From: CAWJNF01 sp963844235
GTDB taxonomy: Bacteria > Actinomycetota > Thermoleophilia > Gaiellales > Gaiellaceae
Direction of reading: 5' to 3'
Length of the DNA: 64,000 nt
Assembly: GCA_963844235.1 (NCBI GenBank)
Contig: CAWJNF010000005.1
Location: 372,001-436,000 of the forward strand
Made by a program: the position numbers and the translations under genes. Below the pieces are notes generated by a model, which searched no databases, was not told the origin of the DNA, and saw nothing but the letters and a program-made list of their open reading frames with translations. This document shows, one piece after another, positions 51,716 to 60,935 of this stretch; within the stretch, counting starts at the first letter, position 1, and every line of letters starts with the position of its first letter.

Positions 51716-52374
51716 GCTGCCGGCCCGGGATCGATCGTGCTCGGCGTGAGCTCGGCGAGCGAAGGCAAGACCACATCCGCAGCGGCGAGTGCTTCGTCCC
51801 CGGGCGGGAAGCTCGCATTGGGCACGGCGACGACGCGCATGCCGGCGGCGCGTGCGGCCAGGATGCCGTTGTGCGAGTCCTCGACCGCGGCGCAGCGCGA
51901 CGGGTCGACGCCGAGCCGGCGGGCAGCTTCGACATAGACGTCGGGCGCGGGCTTGCCGCGACCTACCTCCTCGGAGGAGATCGTGACGCGGAACCGTCCC
52001 GCGATGCCCGCCCGGTCGAGCGCGAGGTCGATGAGCGAGCGATTCGACGAGGAGGCCAGGCCGAGCGGCCAACGGTCGGCGATTCGCTCGACGGCTTCGA
52101 CCGCACCCGGTAGAAGGGGCAGCTGCTCCCGGTAGCGAGTCGCCATGCGCTCGACGACCTCGCCGTTGATCGCGGCCGGCGAATCGGCGAGCCCGATCAC
52201 GTCGTGCATGTACCGCGACCACTCGAGCGAGCTCATCCCCATCATGTCCCGCTGGGCTCGATCGTGCCAGCGCCCCCCTCGCTCCCGCGCGAGCGTCTCG
52301 CGCACATCGTCCCAGACCTGCTCCGAATCGAGGAGCAATCCGTCCATGTCGAAAACGACCGCGTCGATCCCCAT
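51712..52374 (-). CDS. HAD-family hydrolase (beta-phosphoglucomutase-like)
   Basis: A 220-residue HAD phosphatase from ATG 52374. Motif I is FDMDGLLLD (nucleophile and acid/base aspartates), motif II is ASSSN, motif III lysine is in GRGKPAPD and motif IV is AVEDSHNGI. A small helical cap lies between motifs I and II. Similar enzymes dephosphorylate sugars or 2-deoxyglucose phosphate. It is divergent from trkA across 25 bases and overlaps the rhodanese gene. Confidence 0.9.
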   Translation of the reverse strand: MGIDAVVFDMDGLLLDSEQVWDDVRETLARERGGRWHDRAQRDMMGMSSLEWSRYMHDVIGLADSPAAINGEVVERMATRYREQLPLLPGAVEAVERIADRWPLGLASSSNRSLIDLALDRAGIAGRFRVTISSEEVGRGKPAPDVYVEAARRLGVDPSRCAAVEDSHNGILAARAAGMRVVAVPNASFPPGDEALAAADVVLPSLAELTPSTIDPGPAA

Positions 52375-52399
52375 CCCGCGGATCATGCACAATCGCGGC

Positions 52400-53725
52400 G
52401 TGAAGATCCTCGTCATCGGCGCCGGTCAGGTGGGCTCCACCATCGTCGAGGCCCTCCACCACGAGCACGACATCACCGTGATCGACCTCGATCAGGCGCG
52501 TCTCAGCCCCCTTGCCCATCGGTACGACGTCGTTACCGTCGAAGCGAACGGGGCCAGCCGGCGCGCGCTGCAGGACGCGGGGATCGCGAACGCCGACCTC
52601 GTCATCGCCTGCACGTCCCGCGACGAGGCCAACATCGTGGCGGCGATGCTGGCGCGGGCGCTCTCGGGCGCGAAGACGATCGTGCGCACGATGAACGTCG
52701 AGTACCTGGACATCTGGCGCGAGCGCCAGCTCGACGTCGACTTCGTGGTCGCGTCGGAGGTCGAGACTGCGAACGCGATCGCCCGCATCATCGGCATGCC
52801 CGCCGCGAAGCAGACCGACATCTTCGCGGACGGCCAGGTCGAGATCGTCGAGTTCGACGTGCCGGACGATCTGCCCCTGGACGAGACCGTCGGCCTGCCG
52901 CTACGCGAGGCACGGATCCCTGTCGACTCGAAGGTCGCGAGCGTGATCCGAGGAGACAACCTGCTGGTGGCTCGCGGGGACGAGGCGATCAAGCCCGGCG
53001 ACCGCGTGATCGTCATCGGGTCGCCGACGTCCGTGCGCGAGTGGAGCGACATCCTGTCGCACGGCGCCGGGCCGGTCGACGACGTGGTCGTGTACGGCGC
53101 CGGCCGCACCGGTCGGGCCGTCGCGCGCACGCTGCTCGCACAGGGCATCCGCGTGCGCCTCGTCGAACCGAACGCCGAGAAGGCGCGTATCGTCGCCGAG
53201 GATCTCTCGAAGGTGCGCGTGTTCAACGCCACCGGGCTCGACCCGGACTTCCTCGAGCGCGAGCGTATCGGCCAGACCCGCGCGGCGGTCTTCGCCATGG
53301 GCGACGACGCCAAGAACCTCTACGCCGCCACGCTGACGAAGGTCCTCGGCGTCCGCTTCACGATCGCCGTCGTCGACGACCCGATCTCGCTCGCCGTGCT
53401 CGAGCGCGCCGGAGTGGACGTCGCCGTCAACCCGCGGCTCGTCACGGCCGAGGAGATCGTCCGCTTCGCCCACGATCCCCGCATACGTCAGCTGACGATG
53501 CTCGAGGGCGACCGCTTCGAGGTGCTCGACATCACCGTACGGGAGGACTCCGAGCTCGTCGGCATCCCGTTCCGGGAGCTGCCGCTGACCGGTTCGCTGA
53601 TCGGGGCGATCGTTCGCGACGGCAACGCGATCTTCCCGCACGGCAACGACGTGCTGCTCGCGGGCGACCGGGCGATCCTTTTCACCGAGTCGTCCCGAGT
53701 CGCTCGGGTCGAGCGGGTGCTCTAG
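52400..53725 (+). CDS. trkA: Trk potassium uptake regulator TrkA
   Basis: A 441-residue protein with two RCK_N/RCK_C pairs: the first Rossmann motif is VIGAGQVGSTIVEAL near residue 5 and the second YGAGRTGRAVARTL near 236. The RCK_C segments include LPLREARIP and IPFRELPLT. It binds NAD(H)/ATP and gates the TrkH channel from the cytoplasm. GTG 52400 is the start. Two TrkH genes follow immediately. Confidence 0.92.
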   Translation: MKILVIGAGQVGSTIVEALHHEHDITVIDLDQARLSPLAHRYDVVTVEANGASRRALQDAGIANADLVIACTSRDEANIVAAMLARALSGAKTIVRTMNVEYLDIWRERQLDVDFVVASEVETANAIARIIGMPAAKQTDIFADGQVEIVEFDVPDDLPLDETVGLPLREARIPVDSKVASVIRGDNLLVARGDEAIKPGDRVIVIGSPTSVREWSDILSHGAGPVDDVVVYGAGRTGRAVARTLLAQGIRVRLVEPNAEKARIVAEDLSKVRVFNATGLDPDFLERERIGQTRAAVFAMGDDAKNLYAATLTKVLGVRFTIAVVDDPISLAVLERAGVDVAVNPRLVTAEEIVRFAHDPRIRQLTMLEGDRFEVLDITVREDSELVGIPFRELPLTGSLIGAIVRDGNAIFPHGNDVLLAGDRAILFTESSRVARVERVL

Positions 53726-53732
53726 CAAAGGG

Positions 53733-55268
53733 ATGCGGGAAGGCGCGGTCCCGGTGGCCGCTCGCCCGCGCTGGCGGCTCGGCGTCGACCTCGCCGGCAC
53801 GTTCAACCTGGTCGGCGCCCTCCTTCGCTATCTCGGCCTGGCCTTCCTGTTCCCGGCGCTGCTCGCCGCGGGCTACGACGAGCCGGTCTGGCCGTTCGCC
53901 GTCTCCGGGGTCGTCACCGCGGCGGCCGGCCTCGTGCTCGAGGCGGTGACCGCGGGGCGGGAGCGGATCGGCCCCCGCGAGGGCTTTCTGGTCGCCGCGC
54001 TGATCTGGCTGCTCGTCCCGGCCTTCGGGGGACTGCCCTTCGTCCTCGCTACCGAGCAGCTGGCGAACCCGGTCAACGCGTATTTCGAGTCGGTGTCAGG
54101 CTTCACCGCGACCGGCGCCACGGTCCTGACCCACATCGACGCCCTGGACCAGTCAGTGGCGATGTGGCGGCAAGCGACTCACTGGCTCGGTGGCATGGGC
54201 ATCATCGTGCTCGCCGTCGCGGTGCTCCCCCGCCTGCGGGTGGGCGGGCGCCAGCTGCTCGAGTCCGAGCTCGCCGGACCGCAGGAGCTCGAGCGACTCG
54301 GGACGTCGATCCGCGAGACCGCGCGGCGCCTGTGGGGTCTCTACGTCGGTCTCACGGCGGTGGCCATCCTCGCGCTCGCAGCACTCGGCTGGAGTGGAGT
54401 CGACCGCGAGATGAACCTGTTTGAGGCGGTCGCGAACGCCTTCTCAGCAATCGCGCTCGGCGGCTTCTCCACCAAGGCCGCGTCGGCGGCGGCGTTCGCG
54501 CCAGCGACGCAGTGGATGCTCCTCGTCTTCATCGTGCTCGCCGGAATCAACTTCCTACGTCTCTACCGCCTGCTCGTGCAGCGGCATGTCGCCGCCGTGG
54601 CGCGTGACGAGGAGCTGCGCCTCTACCTCACGTTCCTCGTGCTCGGCTCGGCCTTGATTCTGGTCGAGGTGCTGGCGGACGGGATCGCGGCAGGCGAGGA
54701 GGCGGTTCGCTACTCCGTGTTCCAGGCCGTCTCGGTAATGACGACGACCGGGTTCGCGGTCGCCGACTACACGACGTGGGGGCCGCTGGCGCTCATGACG
54801 CTGTTCGCGCTCATGTTCATCGGCGCGTCGGCGGGCTCGACCGGCGGATCGATCAAGGTCGTTCGTCATCTGCTCCTGCTCCGCCTCGTGCGGCGCGAGC
54901 TCGACCAGACGGTCCATCGCGAAGCCGTCGTCCCGGTGCGCCTGAACGGCGCCGTGGTCGACGAGCGTGCGCTGCGCTCCATCCTCATCTTCTTCGCCGT
55001 GTACCTCGGTGTGTTCGGGCTCGCGTCGATCGGTCTCGTGATCGACGCTCGCCGCGTGGACGCGCAGCTCGAGGTGTTCGAAGCGCTCGGTGCCGTCGCG
55101 GCGTGCCTCGGCAACATCGGGCCGGCGTTCGGGTTCGCCGGCCCGTTCGGCTCGTACGAGCCGATGAGCGACCTCTCCACCGGCATTCTCATCGCGGCCA
55201 TGTGGCTCGGTCGGCTCGAGATCATCCCCGTTGCCGTCCTGCTGAGCAGAACATACTGGCGCGCGTGA
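53733..55268 (+). CDS. trkH: TrkH-family potassium uptake protein 1
   Basis: A 511-residue potassium translocator with four pore repeats. The filter glycines can be placed in SGFTATGATVL, IALGGFSTK, SVMTTTGFAVADY and LGNIGPAFGF. The RCK-contact region LRVGGRQLLESEL is present. It begins 8 bases after trkA and its stop overlaps GTG 55265 of a second TrkH. The C-terminus RLEIIPVAVLLSRTYWR is typical. Confidence 0.92.
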   Translation: MREGAVPVAARPRWRLGVDLAGTFNLVGALLRYLGLAFLFPALLAAGYDEPVWPFAVSGVVTAAAGLVLEAVTAGRERIGPREGFLVAALIWLLVPAFGGLPFVLATEQLANPVNAYFESVSGFTATGATVLTHIDALDQSVAMWRQATHWLGGMGIIVLAVAVLPRLRVGGRQLLESELAGPQELERLGTSIRETARRLWGLYVGLTAVAILALAALGWSGVDREMNLFEAVANAFSAIALGGFSTKAASAAAFAPATQWMLLVFIVLAGINFLRLYRLLVQRHVAAVARDEELRLYLTFLVLGSALILVEVLADGIAAGEEAVRYSVFQAVSVMTTTGFAVADYTTWGPLALMTLFALMFIGASAGSTGGSIKVVRHLLLLRLVRRELDQTVHREAVVPVRLNGAVVDERALRSILIFFAVYLGVFGLASIGLVIDARRVDAQLEVFEALGAVAACLGNIGPAFGFAGPFGSYEPMSDLSTGILIAAMWLGRLEIIPVAVLLSRTYWRA

Positions 55269-56794
55269 ACGCTTTCGGCGGCTTCTGGCCGGCGAGGCGG
55301 CCGGCTCGTCTCGGCGTGGATCTCCCTGCAGCCCTTCACCTCGTCGGGCGGTTCCTGAAGTACTTCGCCTCGACGTTTGCGTTCCCGACCGTGCTCGCGG
55401 CGGGGTACGGCGAGCCGGTATGGCCCTTCCTCGCGGGGGGGGCGATCACCGCGGCCGCGGGCGCCGCGCTCCAGTACGGCTTCCGGACGACCCGCACGAT
55501 CGGGATCCGCGAGGGGTTCCTCGTCGTGGCGTTGACCTGGGCTCTCGCCGCGTGGGCGGTCGCGATCCCCTACCTCCTCGGCGAGCCGCAGCTGCGCCAT
55601 CCGATCGACGCCTATTTCGAGGCGATGTCCGGCATGACGACCACGGGCGCGAGCACGCTCACCGACATCCCGGCGCTGGACCAGTCGATGGCGATGTGGC
55701 GCCAGTTCTCGCAGTGGTTGGGCGGTATGGGCATCGTGGTGCTCGCTCTCGCGGTCCTGCCGCGCCTGCGAGTCGGTGGACGGCAGCTCATGGAGAGCGA
55801 GATGCCGGGCCCCGAGTACGAGCCGCTCACAACTCGCATCCGGGACACCGCGCGCCGCTACTGGCTCGTCTACGTCGGCCTCACGGCGCTGATGGTGCTG
55901 ATCCTCGCCTCCTTCGGGTGGAGCGGGGTCGACCCCCTGATGAGCGAGTTCCAGGCGGCTGCGCACGCGTTCACGACCCTGCCGACGGGCGGCTTCTCGC
56001 CGCAGGCGCGCTCGATCGAGCCCTTCGCGCCCGCCAGCCAGTGGGTGATGGCGCTGTTCATGGCACTTGCCGGAGCCAACTTCGCGCTGCACTACCGGGC
56101 GCTCGTGCGCCGGGCGAACCCGTTTCGGGACGAGGAGCTCCGCTTCTATCTCGGTCTGCTGCTCCTCGCCGCGGCCTTGCTCCTCCTCGAGCTACTGCGT
56201 GCCGACATCTACGAGTTCGGGGAGGAGGCGATCCGCCAGGCGACGGTGCAGGTCGTCTCGATGATGACCACCACGGGCTACGCGAGCGCTGACTTCGCGC
56301 TGTGGACCAGCCTCACCTGGGTCATCCTCACGGGTCTGATGCTGATCGGCGGCTCCGCCGGCTCGACCGCCGGCGCCGTCAAGGTCGTGCGCTGGCTCCT
56401 GATCGGTAAGCTCGTCGCGCGCGAGCTCGACCAGACGTTGCACGGGGAGGCGGTCGTGCCCGTGCGTCTCAACAGGCGGCCTGTCGAGGAGCGGACGCTC
56501 CGCGCGATCCTCGCGTTCGGTGTGCTCTATCTGGTGCTGTTTCTCGTCGGCGCGTTCGTGCTCATGATCGACGCCGCCGTGACCGGGACGAACCTTCGTC
56601 CGATCGACGCCATCGGCGCCGCGGCGACGACGCTCGGGAACGTCGGACCGTCGTTCGGGTTCGCAGGCCCGATGGGCTCGTTCGACGCCTTCAGCCCGTT
56701 CGCGAAGACGGTCATGATCCTGCTCATGTGGACCGGCCGTCTGGAGATCATCCCCGTTGCGGTGCTCCTGACGAGAAGGTACTGGCGTGCGTAG
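55265..56794 (+). CDS. TrkH-family potassium uptake protein 2
   Basis: A 509-residue paralogue of the preceding TrkH, from GTG 55265. Filter segments are SGMTTTGASTL, LPTGGFSPQ, SMMTTTGYASADF and LGNVGPSFGF, so all four glycines are kept. The two proteins share their layout and C-terminal RLEIIPVAVLL. This is a tandem duplication; the two pores may differ in affinity or regulation, or assemble together with TrkA. Confidence 0.92.
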   Translation: MNAFGGFWPARRPARLGVDLPAALHLVGRFLKYFASTFAFPTVLAAGYGEPVWPFLAGGAITAAAGAALQYGFRTTRTIGIREGFLVVALTWALAAWAVAIPYLLGEPQLRHPIDAYFEAMSGMTTTGASTLTDIPALDQSMAMWRQFSQWLGGMGIVVLALAVLPRLRVGGRQLMESEMPGPEYEPLTTRIRDTARRYWLVYVGLTALMVLILASFGWSGVDPLMSEFQAAAHAFTTLPTGGFSPQARSIEPFAPASQWVMALFMALAGANFALHYRALVRRANPFRDEELRFYLGLLLLAAALLLLELLRADIYEFGEEAIRQATVQVVSMMTTTGYASADFALWTSLTWVILTGLMLIGGSAGSTAGAVKVVRWLLIGKLVARELDQTLHGEAVVPVRLNRRPVEERTLRAILAFGVLYLVLFLVGAFVLMIDAAVTGTNLRPIDAIGAAATTLGNVGPSFGFAGPMGSFDAFSPFAKTVMILLMWTGRLEIIPVAVLLTRRYWRA

Positions 56795-58124
56795 GTTCTT
56801 CTCGCTGCGCCATCCTGCTCAGCTCGTCTCGCTTGCCTTTGCAGGGGCCATCCTGCTCGGGACAGGCCTCCTGGCCTTGCCGGTGGCGACTGCCGGCGCC
56901 GGCGGCGCGAGCCTCCTGACGGCCGCCTTCACGTCGACATCGGCGGTCTGCGTCACCGGGCTGATCGTCGTCGACACGCCCGTCTACTGGTCGACCTTCG
57001 GCCAGGTCGTGATCATGCTGCTCGTCCAGATCGGCGGCTTCGGGATCATGACGCTCGCCTCCGTGCTGGCGCTGGTCGTCGCCCGGCGGCTGGGCCTTCG
57101 CACGCGCCTGATCGCGCAGGCCGAGACGGGTGCGCTCGACCTCGGCGAGGTGCGGCGGATCCTGCTCGGGGTAGTCGTCTTCAGCCTGCTCTTCGAGGTG
57201 CTCGCCGCCGTCGTTCTCACGCTGCGCTTCGCGCTCACGTACGACTACTCCGCCGGTTCGGCGATCTACCGTGGCGTCTTCCACGCCATCACCGCGTTCA
57301 ACAACGCCGGCTTCGCGCTCTGGAGCGACAACCTGATGCAGTTCGTGACGGACGGCTGGATTTGCGTCACGATGTCGCTCGCGATCATCTTCGGCGGCAT
57401 CGGCTTCCCCGTCTGGCTCGAGCTGCGCCGCCAGCTGCGGCGCCCGGCGCGCTGGTCGCTCCACACGAAGCTCACGCTCCTCGTAACAAGCCTGCTACTC
57501 GCGGTCGGCTTCTTCACGGTGCTCGGCTTCGAGTGGGGGAACCCCGGCACGCTCGGGCCGCTCGACACAGGGGGCAAGCTGCTGGCGGCCTTCTTCCAGG
57601 GAGTGCAGCCACGCACGGCGGGTTTCAACACCGTCGACTACGCGCAGATGGACGAATCGACCCTGCTGTTCCAGGACGTGCTCATGTTCATCGGTGCCGG
57701 GAGCGCGTCGACAGGGGGCGGGATCAAGGTGACGACGTTCGCTTTGCTCATGCTCATGGTCTGGACCGAGATCCGCGGAGACCCGGAGGTCAACGCGTTC
57801 GGCCGCCGGATCAGCGCCGCCGCGCAGCGGCAGGCGCTTGCGGTGGCCCTGATCGCCCTGGTCGCGGTGGCCACCTGTACGCTCGTGCTTGTCTCCGTCA
57901 GCGACGCGAGCGTTTCGCAAAGCATCTTCGAGTCTGTCTCCGCGTTCGGCACGGTCGGACTCTCGACCGGCATCACGGGGGGGTTGCCGGAAGCCGGGGA
58001 GATCGCGCTCATCGTGCTCATGTTCCTGGGCCGCGTCGGTCCGCACGCCATCGGCACGGCGCTCGTCCTGCGCGAGCAGCGTCGCCGCTACCGCTACGCG
58101 GAAGGCCGGCCGATCATCGGCTAG
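56787..58124 (+). CDS. KtrB-like potassium uptake channel subunit
   Basis: A 445-residue TrkH/KtrB-type channel of the shorter Ktr kind, GTG start, overlapping the previous gene by 8 bases. Filter segments are STSAVCVTGLIVVDT, TAFNNAGFALWS, VQPRTAGFNTVDY and SAFGTVGLSTGI. The intracellular gate region GAGSASTGGGIKV is present. The short gene that follows encodes its KtrA partner, so this is a Ktr system next to the Trk system. Confidence 0.91.
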   Translation: MRRFFSLRHPAQLVSLAFAGAILLGTGLLALPVATAGAGGASLLTAAFTSTSAVCVTGLIVVDTPVYWSTFGQVVIMLLVQIGGFGIMTLASVLALVVARRLGLRTRLIAQAETGALDLGEVRRILLGVVVFSLLFEVLAAVVLTLRFALTYDYSAGSAIYRGVFHAITAFNNAGFALWSDNLMQFVTDGWICVTMSLAIIFGGIGFPVWLELRRQLRRPARWSLHTKLTLLVTSLLLAVGFFTVLGFEWGNPGTLGPLDTGGKLLAAFFQGVQPRTAGFNTVDYAQMDESTLLFQDVLMFIGAGSASTGGGIKVTTFALLMLMVWTEIRGDPEVNAFGRRISAAAQRQALAVALIALVAVATCTLVLVSVSDASVSQSIFESVSAFGTVGLSTGITGGLPEAGEIALIVLMFLGRVGPHAIGTALVLREQRRRYRYAEGRPIIG

Positions 58125-58135
58125 GGTCTCGCCGC

Positions 58136-58793
58136 ATGGCCAGGGAGCAGCAGTTTCTCGTCATCGGCCTCGGCCGCTTCGGCGGAGCGCTCGCGGAGAC
58201 GCTCGTCCAGCTCGGCCATGAGGTGCTCGGGGTCGACCTGAGCGAGAAGCTCGTGCAGCGGTACGCGGACGAGCTCACACACGTCGTCCAGTGCGATACG
58301 ACCGATCCCGAGGCGATGGCGCAGATCGGTGCGGCGGAGTTCGGGACCACGATCGTCGCGATCGGAAGCGACGTCGAGGCCAGCATCCTGACGACGTCGG
58401 TCCTCTGCGGACCTCGAGGTCTCGCGCATCGTGGCCAAGGCGATCACAGCGGCCCACGGCAAGATCCTCGAGCGGGTCGGCGCGCACCGCGTCATCTTCC
58501 CCGAGCGCGACATGGGGATCCGCGTCGGCCACAGCATGACGGGCCGAGCGCTCGACTACTTCCAGCTCGATCCCGGCTTTGCGCTCGTCGAGGCGACGGC
58601 GCCGCGCGAGATCGTGGGCAAGACGCTCGCGGGGGCGGAGGTCCGCCGGCGCTACGGGATCACGGTCGTCTGCATCAAGCCGGAGGGGGGCGCGTTCACG
58701 TACGCCACCCCGGACACGGTCGTCCAGGAGGGCGACATCCTCGTGGTCGCCGCCGAGACGGCCCGCGCCGAGGCGTTTGCCGAGCTCGCGTAG
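58136..58793 (+). pseudogene. KtrA-like RCK regulator, frameshifted
   Basis: A single-RCK regulator (about 218 residues when restored) starting at ATG 58136 with LVIGLGRFGGALAETL. Near 58407 an extra T in GTCCTCTGCG shifts the frame: the first frame is lost after SILTTSVL and the correct one continues as ADLEVSRIVAKAITAAHGKIL to the stop at 58793. The RCK_C part (GKTLAGAEVRRRYGITVV, GDILVVAAE) is intact. One extra base in an otherwise sound gene may be an error. It is the regulatory partner of the upstream KtrB. Confidence 0.87.
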
Positions 58794-58816
58794 GGCCGGA
58801 TATATCCGGCCCCTAC
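58791..58816. terminator. Perfect palindrome at ktrA end (REP-like family)
   Basis: GGGCCGGATATATCCGGCCC (58793-58812) is a perfect 20-base palindrome beginning on the last base of the ktrA stop codon, within TAGGGCC...GGCCCCTAC. It can end transcription of the potassium array and belongs to a local repeat family with copies at 51201, 59703 and 62282. Confidence 0.65.
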
Positions 58817-58918
58817 GAACGCGCGCTCTCCTTGTCCGGCTCTTCCGGGTCGGCGATTCGAGCGCCCGGCGCTCCCGCAAGGGTGATCCGTCCGCCCCGG
58901 GCAACACACTACGGGCCT

Positions 58919-59671
58919 GTGGAGCAGGACGACACGATCAGACGTGCGGTTTCGGAAGCTCTCGGCACCGGCGCGCTGATCTTCTTCGGTGCCGGCGCGG
59001 TCGTGGCGTCGGGGCTGACGGGCGATCCCTCTCCTCTGATCATCGGGCTTGCGAACGGTCTCGCGATCGCCCTCGCCGTAACCTGGCTCGGCCACATCTC
59101 CGGCGGGCACTTCAACCCCGCGATCACCTTCGGGTTCCTTCTCACGCGGCGGATCGATTTCCCGATGGCCGTGGTCTACTGGATCAGCCAGTTCGCCGGC
59201 GCGGTGCTCGCCGCGCTGCTGCTCCGCCTCATCTTCGACGACGCCCAGGTCAATGCCGTCAACCTCGGCGCGCCGTCCGTCGGGCCCGCGTCATCGGTCG
59301 GGGAGGCGTTCGCCGCCGAGGTCATCATGACGTTCTTCCTCGTGATCGCCGTGTTCGCGACCGCCGTCGATACGCGCGGGGCGTTCAAGATCGTGGCCGG
59401 CTTCGCTATCGGCCTGACGATCACGGTGGGCGTCCTCGTGGGCGGCTCTGTGAGCGGAGGCGCGATGAACCCGGCCCGCGCCTTCGGGCCGCAGCTCGTC
59501 GGCAACTACTGGGCCGACGGGTGGATCTACTACATCGCCTGCCCCATCGGCGGCGCCATTGCGGCGATTCTCTACGACCGGCTGTATCTGCGACCCCGTG
59601 ATGTCGAGCCCGACGGGGCGGCAGGCACGGAGCTCGAAGAGCCCGACCTCGGGCGCGCGACCGAAACCTGA
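58919..59671 (+). CDS. MIP-family aquaporin
   Basis: A 250-residue aquaporin from GTG 58919 with six membrane helices. The two half-helix motifs are HFNPAIT and AMNPARAFGPQ. The NPAR segment and the small residue after the second NPA are typical of water channels rather than glycerol facilitators, but selectivity is not certain. An acidic C-terminal tail (GTELEEPDLGRATET) follows the last helix. It sits next to the potassium uptake array, which fits osmotic control. It is convergent with lysA. Confidence 0.9.
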   Translation: MEQDDTIRRAVSEALGTGALIFFGAGAVVASGLTGDPSPLIIGLANGLAIALAVTWLGHISGGHFNPAITFGFLLTRRIDFPMAVVYWISQFAGAVLAALLLRLIFDDAQVNAVNLGAPSVGPASSVGEAFAAEVIMTFFLVIAVFATAVDTRGAFKIVAGFAIGLTITVGVLVGGSVSGGAMNPARAFGPQLVGNYWADGWIYYIACPIGGAIAAILYDRLYLRPRDVEPDGAAGTELEEPDLGRATET

Positions 59672-59702
59672 TCGCGGCAAGCCGAGCCAGGATCGCATAG
59701 CC

Positions 59703-59726
59703 GGGCCGAATGCGATCCGGCCCCTA
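59703..59726. repeat. REP-like palindrome between aquaporin and lysA
   Basis: GGGCCG, AATGCGA, then TCCGGCCC form an imperfect hairpin between the convergent aquaporin and lysA genes. It runs into the lysA stop codon (TAG at 59724-59726 on the minus strand). Confidence 0.5.
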
Positions 59727-60925
59727 CAGAGACTCGCGAGCTACCAGATCCTCGAGAACGCCCGGCTCGCGGGTCAGGCGCCACCGGCCGCCCTCGAGGA
59801 GTACCTCGGCGCACAGTGGCCGGGCGTTGTACGTCGAGCCCATCACGCGCCCGTAGGCGCCGGCGTAGCCGATTGCGAGGATGTCGCCCGGCTCGGGGTG
59901 GGGCAACTCGCGCCCGCGCGCGAAGAAGTCGCCGGACTCGCACACCGGCCCGACGACGTCGACGGCTCCGAAGACCCGGCCCGACGGCGCGCCGACGATC
60001 TCGATCGGATGGTGCGCGCCGTACAGCGACGGGCGGATCAGGTCGTTCATGCCGCCGTCGCAGACGGCGACGCGGGCTCCGGGCACGTCCTTCACGTAGA
60101 GCACGCGGGTCAGGAACGTCCCGACCGGCGCGACAAGCCAGCGGCCGGGCTCGGCAACGAGCGTCGCGCCGAGGTCTGTCGCCACGCTGACGACGGCGTC
60201 CGCGTAGCGTCGACGTCGGCGACCGGGCCGCCCTCGTACGGAACTCCGAGCCCTCCTCCCACGTCGAGGTCACGAAGCGCGATCCCGTCGTCCGCCAGCT
60301 CGCGCCACAGTCCGGCGGCGAGATCGAGCGCTTCGAGGATCGGCGCCGTGTCGAGCAGCTGGGAGCCGACATGGAAGGCGACGCCCACCGCCTCGAGCTC
60401 GGGCTCATGGGCCGCCCTGCGGAGCACCTCGCGCGCCGCGGCGCGCGGGAGGCCGAACTTCGCGCCCCGGTGGCCGGTGGCGACGTACGCGTGCGTCGCG
60501 CTCTCCACCTCCGGGTTGAGGCGCACGGAGATCGGCGCCGCGGTGCCGAGATCGCGTGCCTCCTCGACGATGACGTCGAGCTCGCCGGACGACTCCACGT
60601 TGAGCGAGCGGACGCCGGCCTCGAGCGCGGCCCGGATCTCGTCGCGACGCTTGCCGACACCCGAGAACACGATGCGGTCGGGAGGGACGCCGCACAGCCG
60701 CGCCTTGTAGAGCTCGCCGACCGACACGATGTCCGCTCCGAGGCCGGCCCCAGCTGCCAGCGACACGAGCGCGAGCGCGTCGTTCGCCTTCAGCGAGTAG
60801 CAGACGACGTGGGGGGCCCCTGAGAGCGCGGCCTCGAGGCGGGAGATGCGCTCGCGGAAGGCGTCGCCGTCGTAGACGTAGACCGGCGTGCCGACCTCGG
60901 CGGCGATCTCGACGAGCGGGCTCAC
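59724..60925 (-). pseudogene. lysA: Diaminopimelate decarboxylase, frameshifted
   Basis: The last enzyme of lysine biosynthesis, a PLP-dependent decarboxylase. From GTG 60925 the first frame has the PLP lysine K46 (CYSLKAND), FHVGSQ and the glycine motif GGGLGVPYEGG. Near 60208 a base is missing (GACGC-TACGCG): the second frame continues as AYADAVVSVATDLGATLVAEPGRW and VCESGDFFARGRELP (catalytic cysteine) to the stop at 59724. With the base restored it has 400 residues, normal for LysA. Loss of an essential biosynthetic gene is unlikely, so this frameshift supports a sequencing-error explanation. It lies 10 bases after argH. Confidence 0.9.
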
Positions 60926-60935
60926 GCCGGGGAGC

